Shown here: positions 54,311 through 64,000 of the stretch, one piece after another
Numbering within the stretch: position 1 is the first letter of the stretch
How the letters are laid out: every line of letters starts with the position of its first letter
Source of the DNA: an uncultured Collinsella sp.
Lineage (GTDB): Bacteria > Actinomycetota > Coriobacteriia > Coriobacteriales > Coriobacteriaceae
DNA: 64,000 nucleotides
Reading direction: 5' to 3'
Assembly: GCA_900546115.1 (NCBI GenBank)
Contig: URBQ01000001.1
Span: 1 to 64,000 of the forward strand
Notes under the pieces: model-generated
Databases searched by the model: none
Told to the model about the DNA's origin: nothing
Seen by the model: only the letters and a program-made list of their open reading frames with translations
Made by a program: the position numbers and the translations under genes

Positions 54311-56902
54311 TTACCCGAGCACGCGTACGGGCCCCAAGAGACCGCTGGGCTCGGAGGGCTCGGTCATGCCGAACACGTCGGGGACGGCGTGGTCGAGGGT
54401 GTTGATGATGTCAATCGTGAGCGCGTGCTCACCGGCTAAAAGTGCGGCGGCCTCAAAGCGGTAAGGCGGACAGATGCGGGTGCCGAGGGATTTGCCGTCG
54501 AGGGTGACGGTTGCGGTCTCAAAGACCTCCCCAAGGTCGATGACAGCGCGGCTGGCCGCTTCGCCCAGGACAAAGGAGGCCTGGTAGCGGAACGTGCCGG
54601 CCTTGCCGGGGAACTCGGCCGAGGAAAGGTCGTGCAGGTCTGCAAGCTCAACAGACTCGCCAAAGGCATCGGTACCAGGGGCAGAGAAGGCAACCGCCCA
54701 GGGCCCGTCGACGCATGTGGCTTCGTCTCCAGCAGTTGCCGCGCCGGCGGAACCTGTAGCCCCAAGGACCACGATGCAGCTCTCGTAGGGAGCCAGCTCG
54801 AGCGTGCCGTCAAAGGCGGCGGGATCGGTGCCGTTGAGCAGGTCGAGGCGCGCGCCTGCAACGGGTATGCCGTCGGCAAGCGCAATCTGAGTGGAGATAC
54901 CCTGCTTGGGATGCTCGTTGACGAGCATCAGATAGGTCTCGCCCGCCCGCTCGTAGCGCAGTGCGCGCAGCCAGGGCTGGGGCTCGGCGCAAACCACGGT
55001 CTGCATGCCGGTGTTGGCAAGTGTGTCTGCGAGCTCGGTGGTCGCCAGGAGCTTGATGCCGGCGACCGCGGCTGCATCCAGGGAGGCAAAGCCCTCGCGA
55101 CCTGCAGTGTCACCGTCGTAGCGCTTGTTCGGCAACTCATCCAGCGCGTACACGGCAACACCTGCGGCTGCGGCACGCGCGGCAAAGTCGAGCACGGCTT
55201 CGCCGACAAACTCGGCTCCGGGCATCACCAGGCAGCGGTATGCCTGGCCGTTCACGCTAAAGCCGCTACCGTCTGCGGCAATTTCAACGGCATAGCGCCC
55301 TGCGTCCTCAAATGCCTCTGACGGCACGATGTCAAAGTCGACCTGCGCGCGCATAAGCTCGGAGGCGGCATGCTGCATAAAGTTCGCCTCGCCTGCCCAC
55401 TCGGCGTCCGCATGGTAGAGAAGCGCCACCGGGGTCGTTGCGCGCCCGCCGCTCAGCAGGCTCGCCGTACGGTTCATGTAGCTCATAAGCTGCCCAAAGT
55501 GTGCAAACTGGGGGTTTTGGCCATGCGCATAGAAATGCGGCGGGCAGTCCCAGTCGGGGAAGGCGGCCATGCTAAAGGCATGCGGCACAAACCAATTGAC
55601 GCCGCGCACCAAAAAATGATCGGCGATCCACTTCATCTCGCGTAGGCCTTCGTGCCATCCAAATGCGCCAAAGACCTCGGCCATGCAGCGCCCCTGCTTT
55701 TTGGGGTCGAGGTGTGCTGCCGAGGAGCCCAGCTTGGGCAGCACGTAGTTATAGAACTCGAGGTCCCACACGCCGCGTCCGTAGCTGTGAAGGCCGCGGT
55801 CCATGCCGGGTACCAGCTGGTTGATCACGATGTCGACGCCCGCCATGTCCTGACCGCCCACGGCGCGGAAGTAGTGCCCGGCGCCCACGCCCAGGCGCGC
55901 GTGGCAGTCCTTGTCCTCGATAACGTGGCCGATGTACTGCACGCCGCGCGCGCGGCACCAGTCTCCGAGCTGGTCGCAGAAGCACTCCTTATAGAGGGTG
56001 CTCGCGATGTCCATATAGACGTGGCGTACGTGCGCGCCGGCCGGCTCGCGGTCCCACAGGTGCGGGAGCTCGGCCAGGTAGCGCTCGCCCAGTGCCGCGC
56101 GCAGGCGACGCTCAAGCTCGGCCGACCAGGGTAGGGGCGCGGTGGCCTTGCCGATGAGCGTGTCCGAGATGCCATCGGGGCCCGTGGTGCCCTTCTCGTT
56201 GGCAAATCCGGGCTCATCGGAGAAAAAGCCCAAGATGGTCTTGCTAAACTCATCGCCCAGATGCTCAAAATGCGGCTCGTAGACAGCATCGATGAGCTGC
56301 GCCACCGAGGCGCGGTCGACCATATTGATGTAGTCCTCGTTGTAGGAGGTCTTGCCGCTCGTGAACATCACGCATGCCTGCGTGAGGCCCGCAGGTGCAT
56401 CGAAGACCAGGCGGCTGGGGTTGCCGTCTGCATCGTCGATTACTCGGTAAGCGACGTCGACGGGGCTGCCGTCCTGCATAAATGTCACGCCGTAGAAGCG
56501 CTCCGTTTTGTCGAGCATGTTGGCGAGCGCGATGCTCGCGGCGGACGTGGGGCCCACGATGTCGAACGTGCGGTGCGTGAGCACGATCTTGCGGAGCTTG
56601 GGCACGGCCTCCTTGACGGCCCCGTTGGCAAAGCCCGTGGGGAAGTGCGCGTCGTCCAAGATCCAGAGCTTAAGGCCCAGCTGCCTGCACTCGTCAATGA
56701 CAAAGCGCAAGTCGCGCCACCAGCCCTCGCCGCAAAAATCGGGGTGTGGGCGGCTTTCGAGACAGACCTCGTGGATGTCGGCGCCGGCGATCTTCTCCAG
56801 ATACTCGGCAATGGTCTTATGGCTCTCGCCCTTCATCCACAAAAACGGAAGCACGTGGTTGTCGTATGTGCCCTCGAGCACCTGCTGATAGTACGCGGTC
56901 AT
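54311..56902 (-). CDS. Large glycoside hydrolase, GH106-like (alpha-L-rhamnosidase type)
   Basis: This is an 863-residue protein without a signal peptide. The N-terminal TIM-barrel-like region has LWILDDAHFPTGFANGAVK, comparable to the D-E-x-x-P-S-G motif of GH106 proteins, and GFFSDEPGF. Middle domains resemble a GH trimerisation-like fold (PVALLYHADAEWAG, the region near 520-620). The C terminus (about 740-863) is a galactose-binding-like beta-sandwich (ATVTLDGKSLGTRICPPYRFE). AAGGAGG precedes the ATG. Divergent from an AraC regulator that probably controls it. Substrate inferred only from family resemblance. Confidence 0.78.
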   Translation of the reverse strand: MTAYYQQVLEGTYDNHVLPFLWMKGESHKTIAEYLEKIAGADIHEVCLESRPHPDFCGEGWWRDLRFVIDECRQLGLKLWILDDAHFPTGFANGAVKEAVPKLRKIVLTHRTFDIVGPTSAASIALANMLDKTERFYGVTFMQDGSPVDVAYRVIDDADGNPSRLVFDAPAGLTQACVMFTSGKTSYNEDYINMVDRASVAQLIDAVYEPHFEHLGDEFSKTILGFFSDEPGFANEKGTTGPDGISDTLIGKATAPLPWSAELERRLRAALGERYLAELPHLWDREPAGAHVRHVYMDIASTLYKECFCDQLGDWCRARGVQYIGHVIEDKDCHARLGVGAGHYFRAVGGQDMAGVDIVINQLVPGMDRGLHSYGRGVWDLEFYNYVLPKLGSSAAHLDPKKQGRCMAEVFGAFGWHEGLREMKWIADHFLVRGVNWFVPHAFSMAAFPDWDCPPHFYAHGQNPQFAHFGQLMSYMNRTASLLSGGRATTPVALLYHADAEWAGEANFMQHAASELMRAQVDFDIVPSEAFEDAGRYAVEIAADGSGFSVNGQAYRCLVMPGAEFVGEAVLDFAARAAAAGVAVYALDELPNKRYDGDTAGREGFASLDAAAVAGIKLLATTELADTLANTGMQTVVCAEPQPWLRALRYERAGETYLMLVNEHPKQGISTQIALADGIPVAGARLDLLNGTDPAAFDGTLELAPYESCIVVLGATGSAGAATAGDEATCVDGPWAVAFSAPGTDAFGESVELADLHDLSSAEFPGKAGTFRYQASFVLGEAASRAVIDLGEVFETATVTLDGKSLGTRICPPYRFEAAALLAGEHALTIDIINTLDHAVPDVFGMTEPSEPSGLLGPVRVLG

Positions 56903-57016
56903 GGATCCTCCTTGGCTCGATCGATCTGCTGCATAGCACAGATTATGGACACGTCGGCGCGTTCTGCTAATATCTGAATCACGACGAACTATGACCAAAT
57001 CAACGATTGGCAAGCC

Positions 57017-59619
<2,603 letters not shown>

Positions 59620-59631
59620 GGGGTTCCTACT

Positions 59632-60477
59632 ATGTCCTCCCGCAAAATCTTGTTCCTTGATGTCGATGGCACGATCACCGACTATGAGGGCAATATCCCC
59701 GCGTCTTGCGTGGCGGCCATCCAGACCGCCCGCGCTAACGGGCATCTGGCCTATATGTGCACGGGTCGCAGCAAAGCCGAGGTGCCGCCCGAGCTCGAGG
59801 CTATCGGTTTCGACGGCATGCTCGGCGGCAACGGCTCCTATGTGGAGAGCGACGGCGAGGTGGTGATGCACCAGCTCATTACGGCTGACCAGTGCCGCCA
59901 TATCGTAGACTGGCTGCACGGCCGTGGCCTCGAGTTTTATCTCGAGAGCAACAACGGCCTGTTTGCAAGTGAGAACTTCCGCGAGGCTGCGCGTCCGGTG
60001 CTTAGGACCTATGCCGGTCGCAAGGGCGTGGAGGGCGCCGACGAGCTCGAGACCGACGACGTCATGCACGGGATGGTCTACGGCGCGCCGCTCTACCGCG
60101 ATGACCTCAATAAGGTGAGCTTTATCCTGTCGAGCTATCAGGACCATCTGGATAGCATCGAGGAGTTCCCCGATCTTGAGTGTCACACCTGGGGCGGTGC
60201 GGGCGAGACGGCGCTCTTTGGTGACATGGGTGTGCGCGGCATTACCAAGGCGCACGCCGTCAACACGCTGCTCGAGCACCTGGGCGCCGACCGTGCCGAT
60301 ACCGTGGCCTTCGGCGATGCCAAGATCGATATCCCCATGTTCGAAGCGTGCGCGACGAGTGTGGCCATGGGGTCGGGTGGCGTCGAGTGCAAGGCCGCGG
60401 CCGATTACGTGACCACCGACGTCGATGATGACGGCATCTGGAACGCTTTTGTGCATCTGGGGCTTATCGAGGATTAA
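59632..60477 (+). CDS. HAD-superfamily phosphatase (Cof type)
   Basis: This 281-residue phosphatase of the Cof/YbiV branch has motif I FLDVDGTITD (D10, D12), motif II TGR, a large C2B cap domain in the middle, and the motif IV AFGDAKIDIPMF with GITKAHAV before it. Typically acts on sugar phosphates. Co-transcribed with the GH1 gene. Confidence 0.92.
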   Translation: MSSRKILFLDVDGTITDYEGNIPASCVAAIQTARANGHLAYMCTGRSKAEVPPELEAIGFDGMLGGNGSYVESDGEVVMHQLITADQCRHIVDWLHGRGLEFYLESNNGLFASENFREAARPVLRTYAGRKGVEGADELETDDVMHGMVYGAPLYRDDLNKVSFILSSYQDHLDSIEEFPDLECHTWGGAGETALFGDMGVRGITKAHAVNTLLEHLGADRADTVAFGDAKIDIPMFEACATSVAMGSGGVECKAAADYVTTDVDDDGIWNAFVHLGLIED

Positions 60478-60617
60478 TCGACAATATGAGTGCCACCGGG
60501 AAAAAGCGTTGGGATGGGCTCGCGATTCGAGCCCCCACCTTAGCATTTGAACCATTTGGCACTATAATCACCATAGGCATGCGCATAACGTTGCGCTTAA
60601 TCAAGAGGAGAAAACGT

Positions 60618-61154
60618 ATGGGTCTGTTTGACATGTTCAAGAAGAAGGCTGAGCCCGCGGCTGCCGCTGCTCCGTCCTCCATCTCTGCTTCTGCCGGCGC
60701 CGACGTGCTGTGCTCGCCCGTCAAGGGCAAGGTCATCAAGATGGCCGACGTGCCCGATCCCGTCTTTGGCGGCGAGGTTCTGGGCAAGGGCTGCGCCGTG
60801 TGGCCCGAGGACGATCTGGTCTACGCTCCCTGCGACGGCAAGGTGACCGTCACCATGGGCCACGCCGTGGGTCTGCAGTCCGATAGCGGCATCGAGGTTC
60901 TGGTGCATGTTGGCGTCGATACCGTCAACATGAACGGCGATGGCTTCGAGGGCTTCGTCAAGGCCGACGACGTCGTAAAGGCTGGCCAGCCCATGCTCAA
61001 GATCGACCGCGCCAAGATCGCCGCTGCCGGCTACAAGGACTGCGTCGTCGTTGCTGTGTCCAACACCGCCGAGTTTGCCGATGTCGAGCTCGCCGTCGAG
61101 GCCGACTCCGCTGTCGCCGCCGGTGACGCCATCGTTAAGGTCGTCCGCAAGTAG
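60618..61154 (+). CDS. Stand-alone PTS glucose-type EIIA
   Basis: This is a 178-residue EIIA(Glc)-like protein. A short Ala/Ser-rich head precedes the domain, which has H82 and the phospho-acceptor H97 in GIEVLVHVGVDTV, plus the metal/phosphate-binding MGHAVG and the C-terminal AAGDAIVKV. Both EIIBC permeases in this window lack EIIA, so this protein may phosphorylate them. The ATG has AGAGGAG upstream. A perfect terminator follows. Confidence 0.92.
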   Translation: MGLFDMFKKKAEPAAAAAPSSISASAGADVLCSPVKGKVIKMADVPDPVFGGEVLGKGCAVWPEDDLVYAPCDGKVTVTMGHAVGLQSDSGIEVLVHVGVDTVNMNGDGFEGFVKADDVVKAGQPMLKIDRAKIAAAGYKDCVVVAVSNTAEFADVELAVEADSAVAAGDAIVKVVRK

Positions 61155-61178
61155 TCTGCGTCATCCAGAAGATGCACA

Positions 61179-61210
61179 AGGGCGGTCGGGTTATCCGGCC
61201 GCCCTTTTTT
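61179..61210 (+). terminator. Terminator after the EIIA gene
   Basis: AAGGGCGG.CGG pairs with CCG.CCGCCCTT around GTTAT, followed by TTTTTT. The rest of the gap to 61467 is AT-richer, with two related CTCTC.AATCTAGGT segments (near 61327 and 61420) and no gene. Confidence 0.85.
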
Positions 61211-61467
61211 AATAGGCCGAGCAGGCGCATTTTATTGCAGTGGGGCTGTTGCGCGGGCCATTCGTTTGTCAAATTGAGTCGCCTGCGCGGTTGTGGCCTC
61301 GATTCGTTTTGAATCTAGTTGCTGACCTCTCCATACAATCTAGGTTTTTTATTGGATAGAAACGCTTGCCATGCAAATTCTACCGTTCGTATTTGTTGCT
61401 CAACAACTTGCTAATGCCTCTCTGTAATCTAGGTATGAAATTAGCATACGCGTAAGGGGAGGAATTG

Positions 61468-62211
61468 ATGAAAGGCATCTCGAGAAGAGGCTTTCTAGCC
61501 GGAATTGCAACGTTGGGCCTTGCTGGATGTTCGGGCAAACCTGATAAGACAGACGGCTCTACGCTAAAACTGAAAAAGGGCACGCTTAAGAATGAAAGTA
61601 GTCCAAAGAGTTCCGATATTGTAGTAACCATGGACCCTATTTACAACTATCAGGTTGGTCAAAGCGGTTGTGACTATATTACAAAAATCAAAAACACTAG
61701 TGATCAAGTTGTTGTCGACTGGGGAGTTGATGGCATCGCAAAGAAGGCGGACGGCACACTATGTGGCACCGTGAGTAGTAATATATCTAGCTGCTGTGCT
61801 CTTCTTCCGGGGCAAGAAATATGGTACTTCGGTGCAATTGGTGGCATAGATGAGCTACCGGCGTCACTTGAGCTTACGTTTAGGGTTAATTCCTTTAAGA
61901 AAGTCACCGAAAAAGACACCTATGAGTTCACAGTGTTAAATGAACGATTAGAACAAATCGGTACTAATATGTACCGTTTTGATGTCGAAATTCAAAATGA
62001 TTCGCCGTATGACTATGGTTCGGGCACGACGCTCATGGGCGTATTGAAAGATGATATGGGGAACGTCGTGAACGGATTTGCGGGTGGCTCTGATGTTCTT
62101 GAAGCGGGCTGCCATACGATAATTTCTGCCACTAGCGGTCTCGATTTGACTGGATCCCCCTATGCATCGTACGAGTACAGCATTTTGAAGAACGTTCTTG
62201 AACCGTGCTAA
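61468..62211 (+). CDS. Putative lipoprotein with Tat-like signal
   Basis: This is a 247-residue-class secreted protein (246 from this ATG). The N terminus has SRRGFLAG, a twin-arginine-like motif, then GLAGCSG with a lipobox cysteine, so it is probably a membrane-anchored lipoprotein. The rest is beta-rich with no family I recognise; paired cysteines lie near residues 70 and 107-108. GGGGAGG precedes the start. Codon use is markedly less GC-rich than the main genes, consistent with transfer. Confidence 0.72.
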   Translation: MKGISRRGFLAGIATLGLAGCSGKPDKTDGSTLKLKKGTLKNESSPKSSDIVVTMDPIYNYQVGQSGCDYITKIKNTSDQVVVDWGVDGIAKKADGTLCGTVSSNISSCCALLPGQEIWYFGAIGGIDELPASLELTFRVNSFKKVTEKDTYEFTVLNERLEQIGTNMYRFDVEIQNDSPYDYGSGTTLMGVLKDDMGNVVNGFAGGSDVLEAGCHTIISATSGLDLTGSPYASYEYSILKNVLEPC

Positions 62212-62418
62212 GCAGATGAAAATCAACAGCGTTTCTTAGTTTGCAGCATCCAGTTACCGTTCTCCCCGCAACTCCATCACAACGGAAAGAATCTCGTATG
62301 TTTCAGGACTGACGTGAACAATCGCGTATCGAATATCGCAGCATTTGAGCGCTTTTACATTATCCTAGTCAATTGGAATATCATCGCTATTTTGAACCTG
62401 TCCCAAGCCTGGGGGTTA

Positions 62419-62453
62419 AGGGGACGCTGGTTCGAATCCAGTCGTCCCGATCA
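62419..62453 (+). tRNA. tRNA 3'-end remnant (T arm and acceptor strand only)
   Basis: GGACGCTGGTTCGAATCCAG then TCGTCCCGATCA has a T arm (CTGG-TTCGAAT-CCAG) and an acceptor 3' strand, and the plus-strand translation gives RWFESSRPD, typical of T-arm DNA. Upstream I find no complementary acceptor 5' strand and no good D or anticodon arms, so this is a fragment, not a working tRNA. It may mark an old integration site. Confidence 0.4.
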
Positions 62454-62562
62454 AAAGCCCGTTTTTTGCGACTCAGGGGTTTGGGTCGAGCCGTTAATAT
62501 GGACTTACTGTCACAACGTGCGTTGCGCAAGGAACGCAGCGCCGCTTGTTTGGAGGAATGTC

Positions 62563-63120
62563 ATGAAAAAGAAGCCGCTGCTTGCGCTCATGTTGGCTGT
62601 AGTGGTTGCATGCTTGATCTCTCTTTACGGTTGCGGTGGTCCCACAGTCGAGCAACTTATTAACGAAGATCTGACCAATCAGCTTGATGAGATTAAAAAT
62701 AACGACGAATCATTTCTGGATGGCTTGGATAAGGTTGCAGGGAAAGAGTTTAAAAGGGTCGACATCAATACCGAGGAATACGCCAAGAGCTATCTCGAGG
62801 GTTTCGACTATAAAATCGGCGACATTGTGGTCGATGAAGATGAAGGTACCGCTACTGCTGAAGTGACCATCACCTGTAAGTCGATGGCTCAAATTCAAGG
62901 GGATTTTGCCACCAAATACCAAGAGAAGGTTGCTGCTCTTGATGGGTCGCCTTCCGAAGATGAGTTGTACAAGCTGGCTGGACAGGTAATGCTCGATGTG
63001 ACCAAGTCCGCCAAGCCTAGGGACACCAAGGTTACCTTTAAGTATTCTGCTAACGATGACAACGAATGGTCGGGGGACGACTCTAATATCTCCGAGATGA
63101 TGAGCGCGATGCAAGGATAG
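62563..63120 (+). CDS. Putative lipoprotein
   Basis: This is a 185-residue protein. A basic start (MKKKPLL), a hydrophobic segment and LYGCGG form a lipoprotein signal with the lipid-bearing cysteine at about residue 24. The mature part is acidic and helical (EQLINEDLTNQLDEI, a long helix, then a beta-rich region), resembling small DUF5105-type lipoproteins; no firm family assignment. GGAGG is upstream. AT-richer composition like its neighbour at 61468. Confidence 0.75.
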   Translation: MKKKPLLALMLAVVVACLISLYGCGGPTVEQLINEDLTNQLDEIKNNDESFLDGLDKVAGKEFKRVDINTEEYAKSYLEGFDYKIGDIVVDEDEGTATAEVTITCKSMAQIQGDFATKYQEKVAALDGSPSEDELYKLAGQVMLDVTKSAKPRDTKVTFKYSANDDNEWSGDDSNISEMMSAMQG

Positions 63121-63164
63121 CGCCTTATATGTAGGTTGCCATGCGACAAACAGTTCGTTATGCA

Positions 63165-63200
63165 ATAAAGGGAGGATCGTTGGGGCGACCCTCCCTTTAT
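63165..63200. terminator. Bidirectional terminator
   Basis: ATAAAGGGAGG pairs perfectly with CCTCCCTTTAT around a 14-base loop. A-rich on the left and T-rich on the right, so it can end transcription from either side. Confidence 0.75.
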
Positions 63201-63245
63201 AACAATTAAAGCCAAGTGCGCCTGCGATATTAGTAAGCGTTATTC

Positions 63246-63465
63246 TGCCGACAGTTTGGGACACTCCTTGCGCCAGCGTTGCATCGAGTGCTCGGGAAAA
63301 TGGGGCCCGGTTTTTGGCCGAATAATGGGTCGCGGTTTCCGGATGGGGTGGGTTGTGGAAAGTGCGACCCGGAATATTGCTCTGAAACGGGATGCCGTTT
63401 CCCCGACAAGGCTCAACCGGAAAGCGCATCCCATTCTGAGGCGGCAAAACGGGATGCGCTTTCCG
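63246..63465. repeat. GGGACACTCC element and alternating TTTCC/GGAAA half-sites
   Basis: A copy of the GCCGACAG/GGGACACTCCTTG element lies at 63246-63272. From 63330 five half-sites alternate in orientation: GGGTCGCGGTTTCC, GGAAAGTGCGACCC, GGGATGCCGTTTCC, GGAAAGCGCATCCC, GGGATGCGCTTTCC. Neighbours can pair into hairpins. No gene lies in 63201-63505. Confidence 0.65.
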
Positions 63466-63505
63466 CGCGACAGAATCTATGCAGCCGTGTTGAGCGACAG
63501 CCCCG

Positions 63506-64000
63506 CTACTCGCCCAGAATCAGCGACGCGAGCTCTTCCTGGGTGTCCACCACGTAGTCGGCGCCGGCAGCTTCCAGCTCTGCGCGGCCGCGGAAGCCCC
63601 AGCTGACGCCCGCACTCTTAAGGCCAGCGTTGTGGCCGGTCAAAATATCGACATTGGAATCGCCCACATAGAGCGTGGTCGCCGGATCGGCGCCCAGCTC
63701 TTGCATCACATGCAGCGTGACGGGCGCTTCGGGCTTGGGCGGAAACGCATCGACACGGCCCTGTACCAGCGCAAAACGCTCGGAACCAAAATACTTCTCG
63801 ATAAGCGGAGCCGCCGAGACGTGGTCCTTGTTGGTGAGCACAGCAAGCTGCACACCCGCGGCGCGCAGGCGGTCGAGCATCTCGATCGTACCGGCATAGG
63901 GGGCGGTGTGGTCCTCCTTGTGCTCGCCGTAATAAGCCCTAAACTCGGCAAGCGTCTGCTCAAAGGCGCGACCGTCGCCCGCATACTCGGCAGGCATAAA
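63506..64000 (-). CDS. HAD-family phosphoglycolate-phosphatase-like protein (5' end outside window)
   Basis: The C-terminal 165 or so residues of a HAD phosphatase of the Gph/PGP type are present: motif II VLTNKD, motif III lysine in FPPKPEAPV, motif IV VGDSNVDILTGHNAG, then GVSWGFRG. Motif I (DxDGT) must lie beyond position 64000, since the frame is still open at the window edge. An ATG at 63997 is probably internal. Confidence 0.85.
   Translation of the reverse strand, partial: FMPAEYAGDGRAFEQTLAEFRAYYGEHKEDHTAPYAGTIEMLDRLRAAGVQLAVLTNKDHVSAAPLIEKYFGSERFALVQGRVDAFPPKPEAPVTLHVMQELGADPATTLYVGDSNVDILTGHNAGLKSAGVSWGFRGRAELEAAGADYVVDTQEELASLILGE

Noticed and set aside
62340..62453. A complete tRNA gene
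   Set aside because: Only the T arm and acceptor 3' strand are convincing; no 5' acceptor partner and no proper D or anticodon arms are found.

Overview
The window looks like a chromosomal segment of a GC-rich gut actinobacterium of class Coriobacteriia, most likely Collinsella or a close relative. This is inferred from GC-rich codon use, frequent GTG/TTG start candidates, an NRAMP-related Mg transporter of the kind known from Eggerthella, many PTS and intracellular glycosidase genes, and dense palindromic intergenic repeats. No rRNA, complete tRNA, CRISPR array or phage module was found.

Layout. 1-717 is a gene-free array of three large palindromes. 718-6043 holds a two-component system divergent from a three-gene ABC exporter (LnrLMN-like arrangement). 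6159-9559 is a MacB-type ATPase with an FtsX-like permease. 9810-18216 is a run of housekeeping and envelope genes: a DUF362 ferredoxin-like protein, an alpha/beta hydrolase, an HlyIII protein, a CNNM/CorC-type protein, a stand-alone cyanophycin-synthetase-N-like protein, a YtxH protein, a PRC-barrel-like protein and a degenerate polysaccharide deacetylase. 18537-21652 pairs an MgtE-like sensor/transporter with an NRMT-type NRAMP protein. 21785-26163 holds an OatA-like O-acetyltransferase, then a ribokinase and a nucleoside hydrolase.

Sugar regions. 26383-32371 is a LacI regulator followed by an operon of a fucose/arabinose-isomerase-like protein, a split transketolase and an FGGY kinase; luxS follows behind a possible attenuator. 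33233-36597 is a lower-GC island (BglG antiterminator, PTS EIIBC, esterase). 36721-39060 has a DUF4867 protein and a GH1 enzyme. 39158-44691 has a DUF4143 ATPase flanked by direct repeats, mgtA with a possible leader peptide, and pyrE. 44843-46363 is an IS110/IS1111-type element with 13-bp inverted ends. 46587-61154 is a glycoside-utilisation locus: DUF1593 protein, esterase, PTS EIIBC, apiosidase-like DUF4038 protein, RpiR regulator, GH106-like enzyme, AraC regulator, GH1, HAD phosphatase and a stand-alone EIIA. The window ends with two lipoproteins around a tRNA 3' remnant and a partial HAD phosphatase.

How the parts may work together. Glycosides enter through PTS permeases, probably served by the shared EIIA, and are opened in the cytoplasm by enzymes without signal peptides. 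The isomerase, split transketolase and FGGY kinase set matches the logic of the D-apiose transketolase pathway, and a DUF4038 (apiosidase-like) protein lies in the same window, so an intracellular apioside route is the most interesting metabolic hypothesis here. Related AGTAAAC/TAAACATGTTTA sites upstream of several of these operons suggest one shared regulon. The second theme is the unusual number and variety of intergenic palindromes, several of them repeated, some inside operons.
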